Shown here: positions 11,898-26,106 of the stretch, piece by piece
Layout of the letters: every line of letters starts with the position of its first letter
How positions within the stretch are numbered: the first letter of the stretch is position 1
From: Theobroma cacao
Lineage: Eukaryota > Streptophyta > Magnoliopsida > Malvales > Malvaceae
Assembly: GCF_000208745.1 (NCBI RefSeq)
Contig: NC_030858.1
Location: 6,560,188-6,624,187, forward strand
Direction of reading: 5' to 3'
Length of the DNA: 64,000 bases
The notes under the pieces: model-generated
What the model saw: the letters and a program-made list of their open reading frames with translations, nothing else
The model's database searches: none
Told to the model about the DNA's origin: nothing
Program-made: the position numbers and the translations under genes

Positions 11898-14800
11898 ATG
11901 AGAATACAAGGAGTGTTAACTTTTTCTATTTTCATTACTACCTAATGCTGCTTTCTTTTCAGCCCATCTCATGAAATAGACACTCTTAGCCCTGGACAGA
12001 TTTTTCATGGCAATGAAGCATTTGTCTCTGCTGCTGGGGTGTTTGAGTTAGGCTTTTTTGGGTTCCAATGAGTCAACCAATTACTACTTGGGAATATGGT
12101 TCAAGAATGACAGACGAAAAAAACCAGTTTGGGTTGTTAATCATGGTAATCCCATCCTGGATTCCTCTGGAGTTCTTTTCATAAGGTACGATGGGAACAT
12201 GATGATCAATGACATACAATAACACAAGTTCAAAGAATTGTGAGCTATGGATCACTTGCTACAAGCAACAATACAAGTGCACGACTTCTTGACCCAGGAA
12301 ATCTAATGATTATAGACAGAGAAAAACTTGTCTGGCAGAGTTTTAATTATCCAACCTATACACTTCTGCCCGGAATGAAATCGGGGTGGTTTGGTAAAGG
12401 CACAGATCACATAAGAAACAGTCCCTTTCATCATGGTCAAGTCCATTTGTCCCCACCATTGGTTCTTTTACTCTTGGCCTTGATTCAGTCAACGCAACAC
12501 GATTAAATGTCTGGCATGGAGATAATGTGATCCAACGGATTGGATTTTGGGATGGCAATGGTATTAGATTCTTCTTTCACAGCTCACCTGAAAGATACAA
12601 TTTCAGCTTTGTATCCAATACGAATGAAGTTTGTTCAACTTTTAGCAACAAAGGAGATAAATCATCTTCATGGTTTGTGTTGGTCTCAACGGGGGACATA
12701 GAGGAGTACATTATGTTGGATGAGGGAGTAAAATTGATACCAAATAAGAGCAAGTATTAGATACCAATGAACTTTATTTGCTGGGATGGAGATACGTTCT
12801 CTGAATTCAGAAGATTATTGCCAGGTTCAACAGTAGTAGATCCTACGGTTTCTAGTGACTGAAATAATTTGCAAGAGCAATTATTCTTGTAATGCATATG
12901 CTTCTTTGAACAATAATGGAACCAGATGTGAATTATACTATGGAGAAAAAGGCGGCCTTCTGAACAACGTGGGGAAAGGGAACTGCACTATTTATATTCA
13001 CGGTGATGCTGCTGAAAGATCAGGTATGCCTTGCATTGCTTATGTAGAATGTGATTGAACATATGTTAATCATTAGATGGCTGCGCTTAAATAAAGAGAA
13101 TAATCCTTGAACCAAATAGACCAATAAATGACTTGGAACAGTTGATGCCTTGACAGTTCAACCCCTCACCCCTTTTTTCCCCAGATAATCCAAGGAAGTG
13201 GAAGCTATGGGGGGGCAGGTATAGTTAAAGTGTTATCTTTGATGGTGTTCATTTCAATTTCCTTCGGTTATGTTACTTATGTATGACAAAGAAACAGAGG
13301 TGCCTTTCCTTTTACAAGTTCCCGTAATAGTAGATAAACAAGTTTTTCTAATCTTGAGTAATCCTTTTTAAAGTTAATTAGCTTGTTTTTATCAATAGGT
13401 ATGCTTGGGAGCCAAGGCAGCACAACAAGTAGAGTGGGAGTGTTAGAGATGCAGTTAAACACTAATGCAGCGGCAACTGAGGATGCTGACAATGGGGATG
13501 TAATTAAGCTTAGTAGGACAAAGGATCAGGAATTGCCTCTGCTCAGTTTTTCTTGCATTTCAACTGTCACTGACTACTTCTCTTTCGTGAATAAGTTTGG
13601 AGAGGGTGGATTTGAGTCTGTTTATAAGGTATTTCTACTTATCAATACTGAATTGATAAAAAGTATAGTTATCATCAAATTACTTGTATACCAATACAGA
13701 ATAGTGAGTAAGGATAAAACATTCAAGTACCAATCATCGGAAATAAAATATCAACCATAGAATTATCAGTAAATCTCTAGTTTAACAATGGAGTATAATT
13801 CACATGTTTTGAGAACTTTTAACTGCCATCTGCTGTTTCTTGCAGACCAAGTTACTAAGAACTGATGTTGCTGTCAAAGGCTTTCTCAAAGCTCCGGGAA
13901 GGACTAGAAGAGTTAAAAAACGAGGTGCAATTGATTTCACATTTCCAGCAAAGAAATTTTGTTAAGCTTCTGAATTGTTGCATTCAGCAAGAAGAATAGA
14001 TTTTAGTCTGAGTAGATGGTGAACAAAAGCCTGGATTTTGATCATTTTGGGTTTGTATACCCATCTATGCCTCCTTGCACCTCGTACTAGTTTCCTGACT
14101 TATTTCATCTGATCGTGCAGATCCCACAAAAGGAACACTATGAAATTGGACTCATCATTGAAGGGGTTGTGCAAGGGGTTGCTTTATCGTCATTAGTATT
14201 CTAGATTAGAAGTTGTTAATCGGAATTCAAAAACTAGCAATATACTGTTGGATGATTGTACGAACCGCAAAATATCAGATTTTGGCATGGGACAATGAAT
14301 CTCGAGGAAAAACAAAAAGGGTTGTTAGATCATAGTAATTTCCTACTCTGTAAAATGTTTGATTCCTACATTCTATCTACGTAGTTGTTTTTTACTATGC
14401 ACATTTAAAGGTATTCTCTAGAGAAACTGACTTCAATTTTCATTTTTCTAACATGTCTTTTCCAGTGGTTTTATGTCTCCGGAATATGCAGTATACGTCC
14501 CTTTATCTACAAAATATGATGTATTCAGCTTTGGAGTCATTTTGCTAGAAATTATGAGTGGCAGGAAGAACTTAACCTCTTATGGATCAGATTTCTATCT
14601 GAACTTGCTTGGATATGTAAGTCACCAAACCTTGTCTTTGTTTCATTGTTGCATATTTCTACATTGACATAAAACTTACAATGGGAGCTTTGTCAAGGCC
14701 TGGGACCTCCGGAAAACTCAGAGATGTGAAGAGTTGTTGGATCCAACTTTGGCTAATCCATGTTCAACGAATGAGCTTCTGCTATGCACTCAGGTGGGTC

Positions 14801-14997
14801 TCCTGTGTGTCCAAGAAAATCCAGAAAATAGGCCAAACATGTCGGATGTTTTTTCTATGCTTAGCACTCAAGGAACAACTCTACCAATTCCAAAAGAGCC
14901 TGCTTTTAGGCATTTGAGTGTTATAGATTCTGATTTACTTAGATGCCACAATCCTTCTCTAAATTTTGTAATATTCACAGCAATGGAAGCTAGATAG
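11898..14997 (+). pseudogene. S-domain (G-type lectin) receptor-like kinase pseudogene, CES101-like
   Basis: The order of a CES101-type receptor kinase can be followed in broken frames. A signal peptide (MRIQGVLTFSIF) ends at a stop near 11943; the B-lectin start contains GVFELGFFGF; then LVWQSFNYPTYTLLPGMKSG (about 12330), an S-locus/PAN-like part with CNAYASLNNNGTRCELY (about 12890-12935), a decayed membrane segment near 13200, and kinase pieces. These include FGEGGFESVYK (third loop Gly lost), VAVKGF, an HRD region reading NRN (14220s), KISDFGMGQ then stop, [20 protein letters not shown] (14473) and a C-terminal part ending in MEAR at 14997, like CES101. Many stops and frameshifts, loss of the catalytic His and Asp, and a missing stretch before the HRD loop make it non-functional. 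It may still be transcribed. Confidence 0.85.
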
Positions 14998-17502
14998 CAG
15001 CAGTGACTGCTACACCTTGGGTAGCACTGACGTATAGTTTAATACAACACTTTTTCTTTCAAGCCATTGAATTGGATAAAACTAGCATTGCTTGCATGAG
15101 TTTAGTTTCTACATCTCTGCAAATCCTGTCTGAATTTTGGCACCAAGTCTTTTTTAACTTCTTGACCTTGAATACGTTTCGATATAATACTATTAAACTT
15201 AGTAACTCAAGGAACAAATCCTGAATTCCAAATAATGCCCTCTGTTAACCTATATGAGTAAATTACAATTCTGATGCTTTCATAGTTTTCAAAACTAGTA
15301 CAAGTAAACAGTTCTCAGAAATTGGCAAGCCCAGAGCTCTCTGGGCCTTTTGAATAATCGCCATATCATTTCACACCCTTCTAGGATGGGGCTAAAGAGT
15401 TCAGTGCATCAGCAACTGACAATCAGTCCATCTGAAAAGAACCAAAGGATAATCATGACCAGTTCTAAAACCAGATCAGATTTGCAGAATTCATATATTT
15501 TAAAATGGCAATTCGCCTATGAACCGTTCCTAGCTAGGAGGATGCATTTAAACTTGAAACTTCTACTTTGAAGGAAAAAAAATTATAGTTAAATTATGCT
15601 TTTAGCTACAATGAATTCCCTTTCAAAGAACTTTAATTAAATTGCCTCATGGATGGGAGAAAAGCATAATTTGCTAAAACATATAGTCTGAGATCAAACT
15701 TTATGATGTAGAAAGCCTCATAAAAATAATGTTTCTTCTCAAATTTCAACGACTGCTTCCTTATGGTTTTTCATGGTGATGAGCAATCTTTTTCCTTCAT
15801 TTTCTTATGTCTCCAACCAACTAGACAATCTGTTGGCTGAAGTTTGCTGGAGACTTGGAGCTCAGACTCCGTATTAAAGAAAAGAAAGAAAAAAACCTAG
15901 AGCCTTGACCAAGCTCAATGAATAACTTGTTTCAAAGCGTGCATCATTAGAAAGAAATTATTTCAATTGCAGTTAGATGGTATGCTAACATTTCTCTTGA
16001 AATTTCCCACCTCCCTCAGTCTTTGCCTTCTCTCTCTCTTTTTAAATATTTTTAATACTATAGTTCAGTGTTTGACTTCTTGTTATGATTTTATACTATT
16101 TGAATTGTTATAAATAATTCATCTTAAAGAAAATTGATATGGTCTTACATATAATTTAGCTGAGTCTTGAGCTTATCAGGTCCTAATCGTAAGCATGGAT
16201 GAATGATGAATGGTTTTAACATTAAAAGTTATGATCTTTAAGGTGGTGGACCAATTTAAATATGGCATCCTTGCAAATTAAAAGCATTCAAAACTATGTC
16301 AAAGAGGAAAAAAGAAACACTTTCAAACCAACACAGCATAAAAACGAAACAAATGTCTTGGACCCCAGGAGTGGGAGCTCCCCATGATGATATGTCTCAA
16401 GAAAAATTAATCCCCATTTTAATAAGAGAAGAAAGATCAGGAGCAATACCTCAGTGTATGCATCCATATCTGTTTTGAATTTGGTCTGCTATCACTGAAA
16501 TAGATGCTGTGAATGTTTCTTAAATAACCATTGCATTTACACATTGTGTTGTGGAGTTGTCAGGCTGGCCATCTTTTGCTCAGTTTACTTTACACATTAT
16601 CGAAGAGGGGGGGGTGGAAAGTCTGCAGTCTGAATGTTGATTTGGTGTTTTTCGCATTCCCATTTTGTCCTTTTCAGTCACGTTCTCCGTTTGATTGTTA
16701 CCCAAAAAACTTGGTATACCTAACTCATATTTTACCTGCCTCGACTTGCAATTTAATCGAATGATACCAGTTTCTTGGTCGGATCGTAGCTCCATTTTAG
16801 GTGAATTTGGCGGTAGACAGGCGAAGTAATAAATATAGTTATCTGTATATTCACATGTCGAAAAGAATGTGTTTATGATCACGAATATGAGTATGAATAT
16901 AGTTGCATCTTTATGGTAAGCTCTATATTCCGATATACAGTTGCAACTGAAGACTTTGTAGGCATAAATTCAGCATTGAATACAATTTGAGACTATTATG
17001 ATCTTTTTCTCATAAAGTTTTATCAGAATTACAAGCAAACTTGGTAGAACATGGTCATCATGTTCTCATATCACTTTAAGATTTTGATCATTCATCATTG
17101 GGGTTGGAGGAAAATAATTGAAGAAGAGGGCCAATTTCTTTCAACTCATTATTGTTACTGATCAAAAAAATCAAAAGGAAACCCATCATGGCAAAAAGAG
17201 CCATTGAAGAAAATGAGAGCCCTCAAGGATTTACCAAAATCATTGCTTCATTTTCTCCAACCATCACTTGCTAGAATTAATGACCGTGAATCCGTAATTA
17301 AGCTGTATTCATCATGACAAATGAATTGGCATTAAGCATTAGAAACAGTAAATGTTGTAAGCATATGCCAAAATTCAAGGCAATGCCAAAAACTTTTGAG
17401 ACTTTTTAAAAATCTAGAATTTTGACATGCTTTAATGTGATGCTTTGTTTTTAGCTAAAGAAAAATCTAAAACAGAAAAGGTTGGTGGGATGGGGGGTGG
17501 TA

Positions 17503-17570
17503 GGGTGGGGAGAAGAATGTATGGGGCAAGTGATGGAGCTTTGAGTCTTCCTATACATTTGCCACTCTGC
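17503..17570 (+). ncRNA. Candidate miRNA-like hairpin (unproven)
   Basis: The arm around 17505-17526 (core aatgtatgggg) can pair with 17549-17570 (core tcctatacatt) across a loop of about 20 bases. The core has eleven consecutive pairs including two G-U pairs; the outer stem (gggtgg with ccactc) pairs if an internal loop is allowed. The 3' arm starts TCTTCC and the 5' arm is G-rich, faintly recalling the miR482 superfamily, but no known mature sequence matches. The loop is short for a plant precursor. Confidence 0.2.
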
Positions 17571-20500
17571 AGTGCTGCAATTTTTGCTGGGTCTGCTACC
17601 TGAAATTGCAACCAAAAGTCAAATGATAAGATTTTGCAGAGAAAAGTGGAAGCAGTGAAAGGAAGGAGAGGGGAAAAAAGAAGATTGCACCAGTTTCAGT
17701 ATTCTTCCTTTTTTCCTAATTCAAAAGATATAAAGAAAAATCTTTTCAATTGTCTAAATCTCCCTAAATGGGGATCAAGATTTGGTTATGATCTTTCCCA
17801 GTAGTACCCCAATTCAATCAAAATTGCATCTCATTCTTTTTAATGAATAAAGGAATTATATTCCCTTGTTCTTTTGTTTCTTTACTTTGCATGTTTGATG
17901 TTCAAATTTACCTTCGAATAGTTGTAAGATGCAAGATTTGATTAATGATAATAAAAAAGTGTGGCAAGCTGCAAGCCAGCAAGATGATGATAATGGAATG
18001 GGGATGTGACAACCAGTCCCAAACCAATGTGATTGGATGAGTTATATTGTCTGATGTAGAGCTTAAAAGTGGGTTACAGGACATACACAAAACTCTTATC
18101 TCTCTTTTTCTGTCAAGTACTGTATCAATTTTTTTTCTGTCTGAGGAGTGAGGGGTAGGGGATCCAAATAAAATAAAGTACTATATATATAGACAGATCA
18201 ATATACTAAGAAATGATCATAAGAAAAGAAAGATTCTGAAACAAAAGAAAGAAAGATAGAAAAGGGTACTAAAAATGTACCCCATGTCGGCAATCTATAG
18301 TGTCAGATTTTATGAGGCAGAGCTGGTGAAATTGCCTCGATAAATCTATATTATATATAATATATAATATTATGTATATTTATATTCTTAAGATATTCAG
18401 GCAAATTAGTTTCAAATTTCAATTAGTCCTCTTAAAAGGTAAAGATTGGAAGTTTTTTCCTACCATTATTAACTTTAAAACGAGCTCCATAATATCTTTG
18501 CATGAATTTCCTTTGAGATGAAACTCAGCACTTTCCCTAGACAGCATCTAATAACTCTGCAGATGCCAATATGGCCTGCACATGCTCCATTTTCTAATCT
18601 TGCCAAACAATGAAAGATATGCCTTCAAACTCCATGAATTTCTGGAGATATCATTTTCAATCAATCAACAACTTAGTAAGTATATTCTTTCACATATATA
18701 GAATGTTATGGAACACAACTTGAGAAAAATCTTCACTCATTAAAGTGTAGGAAAAAGTTCAAAGTATCATTATATTCTTTTATGCGATTTTGACTTCCGA
18801 AAATCATCTTTTTTGATCGTATTTATTTTAAGATTCGAGCTTGATAAAATTTTTAAATTAAAATATTAAATTTTAACCATTAAAATGTCCTTTAAAAATA
18901 TTATTAAATTCATTTTATTCGACACTCAAAATTATTTACCAATAATTATTTTTTATTTATAAAAATTTACATGCATAAAATACATCTATTATTGAACTCT
19001 GATTGGGGCACTATTTTCCTTATTAAAACAACAAAAATACATGGACTTCTACATAGTTCTTCAATAAAGAACATTTCGTGTTTAAATTAAACTAATTAAA
19101 ATAAAGTCAAAGCTATAAGAAAAAAAAAATTAAGTCAATGCCAAAAAGTAAGACCCTCAATACCGTCCAAAGATCATGCTTGTTCCTATAATTATCATAT
19201 ATACACCTCGAATACAAACCATGTTCCAAGAAACCAAAATTGGTCAAATTAATATTAAAAAAATACGGAATTAATTAAATCTATTTCAAATATGAGTTGT
19301 TCCTATCAATATTATTTCAAAATCAATAGAAACCGGCACGTGTAAAGTCATAGGCATGGACCCCAACATACAGGTCCCCTCTTATATATTGGGTTCACAT
19401 GCATGACAAGAATATCATAAGAAGATATAAATGAACTTTTTTTTTGTTGTAATAAAATCCGAGATAATCAGATTATTCTTATATTTTTCAGGTTGAGATT
19501 AATCCCTTATCATTAGTAGACATTAAATTCATTGCACCTCACCATATCTCCACAAAATAAGTAAAAATAAAAAAATGGAAAAAGAAAAAGATAGAATAAA
19601 TAAAGTGAGGCGAAAATGAATTTGGGCACGGGTGCTTCGTGCACTCTTCCAACTTTCTACAGCTTTCACGTAACATCTGTCTTTAAATTACCAAAAGCTC
19701 CGTCACTTTATTACTATATTATTATTATATTATTTGTTATTATTATTTTTCATGGTTAAGAGGTTAACAAGTAACTACCATTCAAAAAGCATAAGTGAGA
19801 GATACATTTCAAGTTTGACCCTTCGAATGAGATCGTTTTGATTTGATAAGCCTGTCGTTTTGGTGTTTTGGGGTCTTAAGGAAACTTGATTAGTTTAATT
19901 GAGTATAAAGAGCTTTGGTTGCTCGGGAAACGAATCTTGAAAACCGGTGCATGAGCTTTTTAGCAGAAAAGAAGAAAGGCTTTTGACCGACTCTCCTTCA
20001 CCAAACCACAAAAAAAAAAAAAAAAAAAAAAGGAAAAGAAAAGGTCATAATTTTCTTTGTGAAAACTATAAGCACGCCATGCAGCATATATCACTGTTAC
20101 GATTGAAGTCTAAATCTGTGTTTTTTTTATTTAAAAAATAAGAAATTATGTACTAATTATTAAGTAAAATATAATGCAAAATTCAACCTGCAAAAATGTA
20201 TAAGATGATGATCTAATAAGTCTTGCTGGATAATATAAGATTAATAAAATAAAGATTAGGAAACCCATTGTTTTTATATTTAATTTTATTAGCTTTGTGT
20301 ATGAATTTATTTCATAACTGGAAGTCACTTGGAGAGAACAAAGACTAGTGGTTGTGTCAGCTGAGTTAGCATGCTCAACGTGAAAATTAAAAGCTCCTTT
20401 ATTTACTGTGTTTCGTAAACTTGGCAAAGTTCCTAAAGATAAAGAAATTCAACATATTAGTTCATTTGTACATCATGAATGACACTTGTCCAACACTTTC

Positions 20501-20988
20501 TGTTCAATGTTAAAACTTTAATTTCGATACACTTTTACCCCTACAATCAAGTAATTCAAAATCTTCTAATTTTTATATGTATAAAGAATTCATACGCAAA
20601 TATTGTGATTAACTTAAGTTTTGAACGTTATTGGAGTACTTTGTTTAAATTAACTAATTAAGGTTAATTTCTCCGACTGGTTTTACACAAATGACTTCTT
20701 TTTTTTTCTTTAATTTTATTCAAACGTATAGTTCTTCTGCTTTTATGCGAAGGAGTGATGTCATAAGTGAATAAAGAGAGAAATATTAGGTTATTTTATG
20801 TTAAAAAAAGGTGAAAATGGCAATATTGTGATAATTGGTAAAAGTAGTGTCATTTAGATGACCACATAAAAATATAGGCACTTTATATTAATCAAAGACC
20901 CAAGCCCTATTAGAGGGAGAAAGCAACGCTTTGTAACTTTCTTCGATCACGCATTACAAATTTCATGTGCTAAAACTCACAAAGTTTG

Positions 20989-20996
20989 TATAAAAA
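20989..20996 (+). promoter_or_regulatory. TATA box of the AGC kinase gene
   Basis: The run tataaaaa lies 72 bases before the kinase ATG, which would place the transcription start near 21020 and leave a 5' UTR of about 50 bases. Confidence 0.55.
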
Positions 20997-21067
20997 GCCT
21001 GAGAAAACCCTTCACAAACATTATAAACTTCTCATTACTACGACTATTACATGCTCCAACAACTACA

Positions 21068-22607
21068 ATGGCAGCGGCCATAACCAGAGATGAATCCGAC
21101 TACGACAGCAGCTCCTCATCGATTACCGTGCCCGACTCGAGCCGGAGCTGGATGAGCAACCTAAGCTTTGGCAGCCGCCGGAGCTCGGTTTCTCTTTGTT
21201 CTGTTGAAACTTCTCTCTACAGCTCTCACAAGCCGCACAAGGCCAACCTGGCCGCATGGGAGGCCATGAAGCGCCTCAGGAGAGCCAAAGGTCGAGTTGG
21301 GCTTGACCATTTTCGGCTCCTGCGAAGGCTAGGAAGCGGTGACATAGGGAATGTTTATCTTTGCCAGATAAGGAACCCTGTGGTTGGGTTGCCTCAGTGT
21401 TTTTATGCCATGAAAGTGGTGGACAGAGAAGCGCTTGCTATAAGGAAGAAGTTGCAGAGAGCTGACATGGAAAAAGAGATTCTGGGTATGCTTGATCATC
21501 CATTCTTGCCAACTTTGTATGCAGAGTTTGAGGCTTCTCATTACTCTTGCTTGGTTATGGAGTTTTGTCCTGGTGGAGACTTGTATGCTGCCAGGCAACG
21601 CCAACCCGGAAAGCGCTTCAGCATTTCATCTGCTAAGTAAGTTACTTAATTATAGCTTTTATCTGATTATTATTAGATGCTTGGTTTAGGTTTATCTATC
21701 TTAGATGATTGTTGATGGTTCACTGACTTAATAAGGTAAACATTAATGCAGGTTTTACGCTGCTGAGACACTTTTAGCACTGGAATACCTGCACATGATG
21801 GGCATTGTTTACAGGGACTTGAAGCCAGAGAATGTCTTGGTTAGAGAAGATGGGCATATTATGCTTTCAGATTTTGATCTTTCCTTCAAATGTGACGTTG
21901 TTCCAAAGCTGCTAAGGCCTAAACCCAACTTAGAAGACACTGAAAAGTACGACAAGTACTGCTTGACTCCTTCATGTACTACACCCATGCAACCAGTGCT
22001 CTCTTGTTTCTCATCTTCCAACAAGAAAAAGAAAACTGCTACAGTCACAACAATCAGAGAACAAGCTGATTGCCAAGAAGTTGATCCGGAATTGGTGGCT
22101 GAACCAATCAATGCTAAATCCAGGTCCTTTGTTGGAACCCACGAGTACTTAGCCCCAGAAGTAATCTCTGGGCAAGGGCATGGAAGTGCTGTGGATTGGT
22201 GGACCTTAGGGGTGTTTCTGTATGAAATGTTGTATGGAAGAACGCCCTTCAAAGGTGAAAACAATGAGAAAACCTTGATTAACATCCTTAAACAGCCCTT
22301 AACCTTCCCAAGATTCAGTGTTAATAGCGGCAAAGAGTTTGAAGAGATGGTGAAAGTTCAAGATCTCATCAGCAAGCTCCTAGTGAAGAATCCCAAGAAG
22401 AGATTTGGAAGTTTGAAGGGTTCTGTCGAAATTAAGAGGCATGAATTCTTCAAGGGAGTGAATTGGGCTTTGATTAGATCAGTCAGGCCACCGGAAGTCC
22501 CTAGTGATCTTTACAAGATTAGGAGTAGTAGAGCTCACTTAGCAAAGCTAAGCAAAGAGGAAAGAGACGCCCCATATCAAATCCCTCATCATTTTGACTA
22601 CTTCTAA
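21068..22607 (+). CDS. AGC1-12: AGCVIII protein kinase, AGC1-12-like
   Basis: Exons 21068-21636 and 21752-22607 give a 474-aa Ser/Thr kinase. Visible elements are the Gly loop GSGDIGNV (89-96), Lys116 in YAMKVVDR, the catalytic loop YRDLKPEN (Asp212), DFD (230-232) in place of DFG, which marks the plant AGCVIII group, and an insert of about 80 residues before [12 protein letters not shown]. Ser315 lies in that motif at the usual PDK1 site. The C-terminus FDYF matches the PDK1-docking hydrophobic motif. [13 protein letters not shown] before the domain and CLTPSCTTP in the insert match what I remember of Arabidopsis AGC1-12 (At3g44610), closer than PINOID, WAG or D6PK. Relatives act in auxin and tropic signalling at the plasma membrane; this gene's own role is inferred. 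The insert holds a basic NKKKK patch that could aid membrane contact. Confidence 0.9.
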
Positions 22608-25600
22608 CTGTAAAATGTAAATAATAATAGGCAAAACAAAAGAATTATGCACGACGTCAAAGAAAGAGTTGTTTTCCTTTTGTTTTTCCTGCTAATGGGA
22701 GAGATTGTAGACAATTATTGTAAGCCTAGTTTTCTATGCTTTCAATTAACATATTAGTTTACTTTTATGTATTCTTTTTTTTAACATCTCAATTAATATT
22801 TGGGCTTACGTGTAAAAGGAAGGGAGCCCATAATTGTTCCAATATGATTCCCATGAGTAAGTCTATGAACTTCATGTGGAGACAATAATGACTCTTGTCA
22901 ATGATGGTAAATATAATAAAAATTATCAAAACGAAGCTCTCCTTTGTAAACTTTTCGGATCAATTCCTCCGCTTTTTTCACATTTGAGCACTTTCATAGT
23001 CACGCATTCACATGTCCTTTCACCGATCAAAGAGGGGAAAAAAGAACAAATAATCAATCATGTTTTCCTGCTCCCCTCTCTTTTCTCTCCCTAAACAAAA
23101 GCAAGAATAAAGTTAAACTAAAAATCCCTTAGAGGAATGAATCTCACCTTCCATTCGTTTATCCACTTAAAGTTATTGTTTAGTAGGTTGTGGCAGAGTG
23201 AGTTTCGGAAGTATAAACAAAAGGATTATAAAATTTCTTGAGGGGTATAAAACAGAGATGATAACATATGGAAAAAGAAAGAATAGATTATACCATGTGT
23301 GGACCACTTACATGATTATTAGAATGTGGTTGAATAATAACATCATAATCAAGAAATATAAAGAATTAGACCATAACTCATTTATATTCTAATCAAACTT
23401 CAGCTATTCAGAAGAGTGGTTTTTTGACTATCTTTTATATACAATTAGACGCAGTCCAAACTTCATCACTTTCTCTTCTTTCTTTTTTTTTTTTATCTTA
23501 TACCATTGATTTATAGTTAAAGTTCATTAGATTCTACATTCCTTTTGTACAATTCGTTTATCAGCCAATCTTAGAATGAATTCAAGTCTTCCAGAGCCTT
23601 GTTTGGAGTATTGTTAGATGCTAGAAGGATGGGAAGTTGGGAACTTATTTCCCGGACCATCTGAATGGGGGATGATTTGATTAAGGATAGGTCAAATTTT
23701 AGTGAAATGAAATTTGATGATATGGGTCAGAACTTTTGGAGAGGATGTTCAGTCAACAGCTTAATTAGTATAAAGGAAAAGGTAGAATAGGTACAAGGGG
23801 GAAGGGTGGGCAGCTTTCAACTTTCAACAGATATATAGCCAAATTGCCTGACCCATTTGATGGAATTTTGGGACTGGGGGACCGGTCAGGCGTCAGCCTG
23901 CAGAAGCACGCGAGCTTCTTCTTCCACCCCACTTCGGGTGTGTTGATGCATGGAGAAAGTGACAGCGTTATCTCTAGTCTATTATTCCAAAAATTCTCAC
24001 AGATTCATGGCCAGGTTTCGCCAAAATGGAAAATGACAGATATTCATACAGAGAGGGAATGCTCATCAGCCAACAGGTTGGCAAAAATTATGGGGACCTT
24101 CACGTAAACGAATCTTCCTAAACAGAGTATCTCCTTCCTTTACAATTACTTTGCTTTACAAAATAAAACTCTTGCTTGCCCTTTTTCCTCAGGGTAACAT
24201 GCAAGACAGGATTGCCAAAAAGTTCCATTAAACTTGATTGCTGAGAATAATACTTAGTAATCAAATTCTTGAATTAAAAATTAGATCAACTCAACTCAAG
24301 AAAAATGGAACAGTTCTACTTTAAAGCTTAAATTTTTATTTTTTAATAGGAAGATCTCAAATTCTATATTTAACTCATTTCATGCCATTTTTTTTTTATT
24401 TCTTGGCCATAACCATGCCAACTTCATTTGCTAGACATTGCTTTGTCCTGTTAGTTAAGTTATACCATAATAATTAGAAAGGCATTAATAAAATAATGGA
24501 CTGATTCTGCACACACTCAGAAGTCCACAAGCCACAATGAAAATTTGGGTCTGGCTCAATCAAATGTATTAGGCTTGATGGATGGGGCTTTGCTAAAATC
24601 TTTAGGACAAGTCCTGGACAAAGAACTTTACCCAAACCCAACTCAACTCCACTTGCTTTGATTGCTAGATCAATTAGTATTTATATCTTGCTTATTTGGT
24701 AATGGAATGATCCCGGCTAACTAAGAAATCCCACAAATGGTTTTGGGATTGGCATTTTATTTGGAGGTCAAAATCGAAGAAAATCTATACCCAACTATTG
24801 TTGAATAAAGTTATAAGCAAGAACTACGTTGCATCTAAATAGTCCGAAGTTTGAAAAAAAATGAGCATAAAGTGAGACTTTATTGACTATCAGTCGTTTT
24901 TTCCTCCTAATGATGAGGACGGAACAAGAGGCTTGAAATTGTGTTAACCAAAGTCTCCATATTAAATTAACTTTTATATTCCTTTGAATAATTTCTCTTT
25001 ATATAATAAAATGAAATTCGTGATTTTGTCTCTCTTTGTTATTTATTTATTTAATCATGAGCTTTTTGAATAAAAATTTAAATATTTTTCAGACATAAAC
25101 TCAACTCATGCTTGTAACTATTAAAGCTCAATTTTACTTAATGTGTCTAAATATTTAGTTTTACGATAATTCATCAAGAGGGTGCTGGAAAATTTGGAAC
25201 TCAATCCAATTTGAAAACAACAATATTCATTTTTTTTCCTTTTCAAGCTACATGAAAAAGAAAGTAAGCATGAGTTTGAAATTCTAAACTATTCTCATTG
25301 TCAGAGGCAAATGAATCCAACAGAGTCAAATCCACCAGGCACTGGCCACCCACTCAACCAGAAACCATGAACTACAAGAAGAAAACCATGTTAGTGTTAC
25401 ACGTTAGGACTGCCTGCAGCAGCCTACCAGGGAGCAGCAATCCCATGAAATCCAGCCCTTCTTCCGGGACACGTGGTCCTATCTCATGGGCAATGCAGGT
25501 GCATGAAATCACACATTCCAAAATCACCTAAAAAAAGGTTACCCATGGTTTTGTGAAAGCTTTGCCTTTAAACCAGTGGCTTTCTGCAATCTCCATTTAA

Positions 25601-25819
25601 GAGAAAAAGAGACTTTCAAAAAGTTGAACTAGAAAGCAATTATAATGGATTTCTGTGTATAAGCGAGGAACATAAGTGAATAATGTGAGCAACTCTCGAT
25701 GCCCATTGTTTTCTTTCTTTATCATAATTTCAGATCAACCTCTAGCTGTTAATTACCAAGGTACCCTTTGCAATAATAACTTCAAAATTAAAATAAAATG
25801 TCAATATTGTTTCCACAAG
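22608..25819. other. Intergenic, no gene seen
   Basis: Starts with the kinase 3' UTR. The rest is AT-rich with scattered short ORFs (for example 23844-24107 and 25298-25531) that show no known domain, transcript-like setting or codon pattern. Confidence 0.45.
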
Positions 25820-26106
25820 TAAATGAAGTAAAAGGTTGTAAATATATAATTCAATGATCGTACTTCTTCCTTCTTCCTAACCTACTGGTAATATATAAAA
25901 CATAGTATTTCAGTTCTTTTTCGTCGCATCTGTCCTTGAAAAACAAAGGCAAGGGCATATGGGGAACAGAGCTACAGAACCAAACCGACATAGGCAGACA
26001 CCTTAGTGAAAACAAGTGTCGCTGACACTAGAATTCAAGCGAAAACCATCAAACTCTACACCCCCAACACCTGAGGCGGGCACCTTTCCATTATCCAAAC
26101 ATGCTC

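Larger units (their letters stand above)
14998..21067. other. 6-kb gene-poor stretch
   Basis: No protein gene is visible. The stretch is AT-rich, with a TA-rich run near 18345-18375 and poly-A near 20010-20031. One imperfect hairpin (17503-17570) is listed separately. The last 100-200 bases form the promoter of the AGC kinase. The ORFs here (for example 16296-16478 and 15350-15571) have no recognisable domain and no gene-like setting. Confidence 0.5.

Noticed and set aside
20855..20876. ttagatgacca, identical to the first 11 bases of miR827
   Set aside because: The rest of the mature sequence does not match and no pairing arm lies nearby.
21809..22333. 174-codon ORF on the minus strand
   Set aside because: Antisense of the AGC kinase exon 2; no recognisable motif.
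23844..24107. 87-codon ORF
   Set aside because: No domain, no clear promoter or splice signals, composition like flanking DNA.
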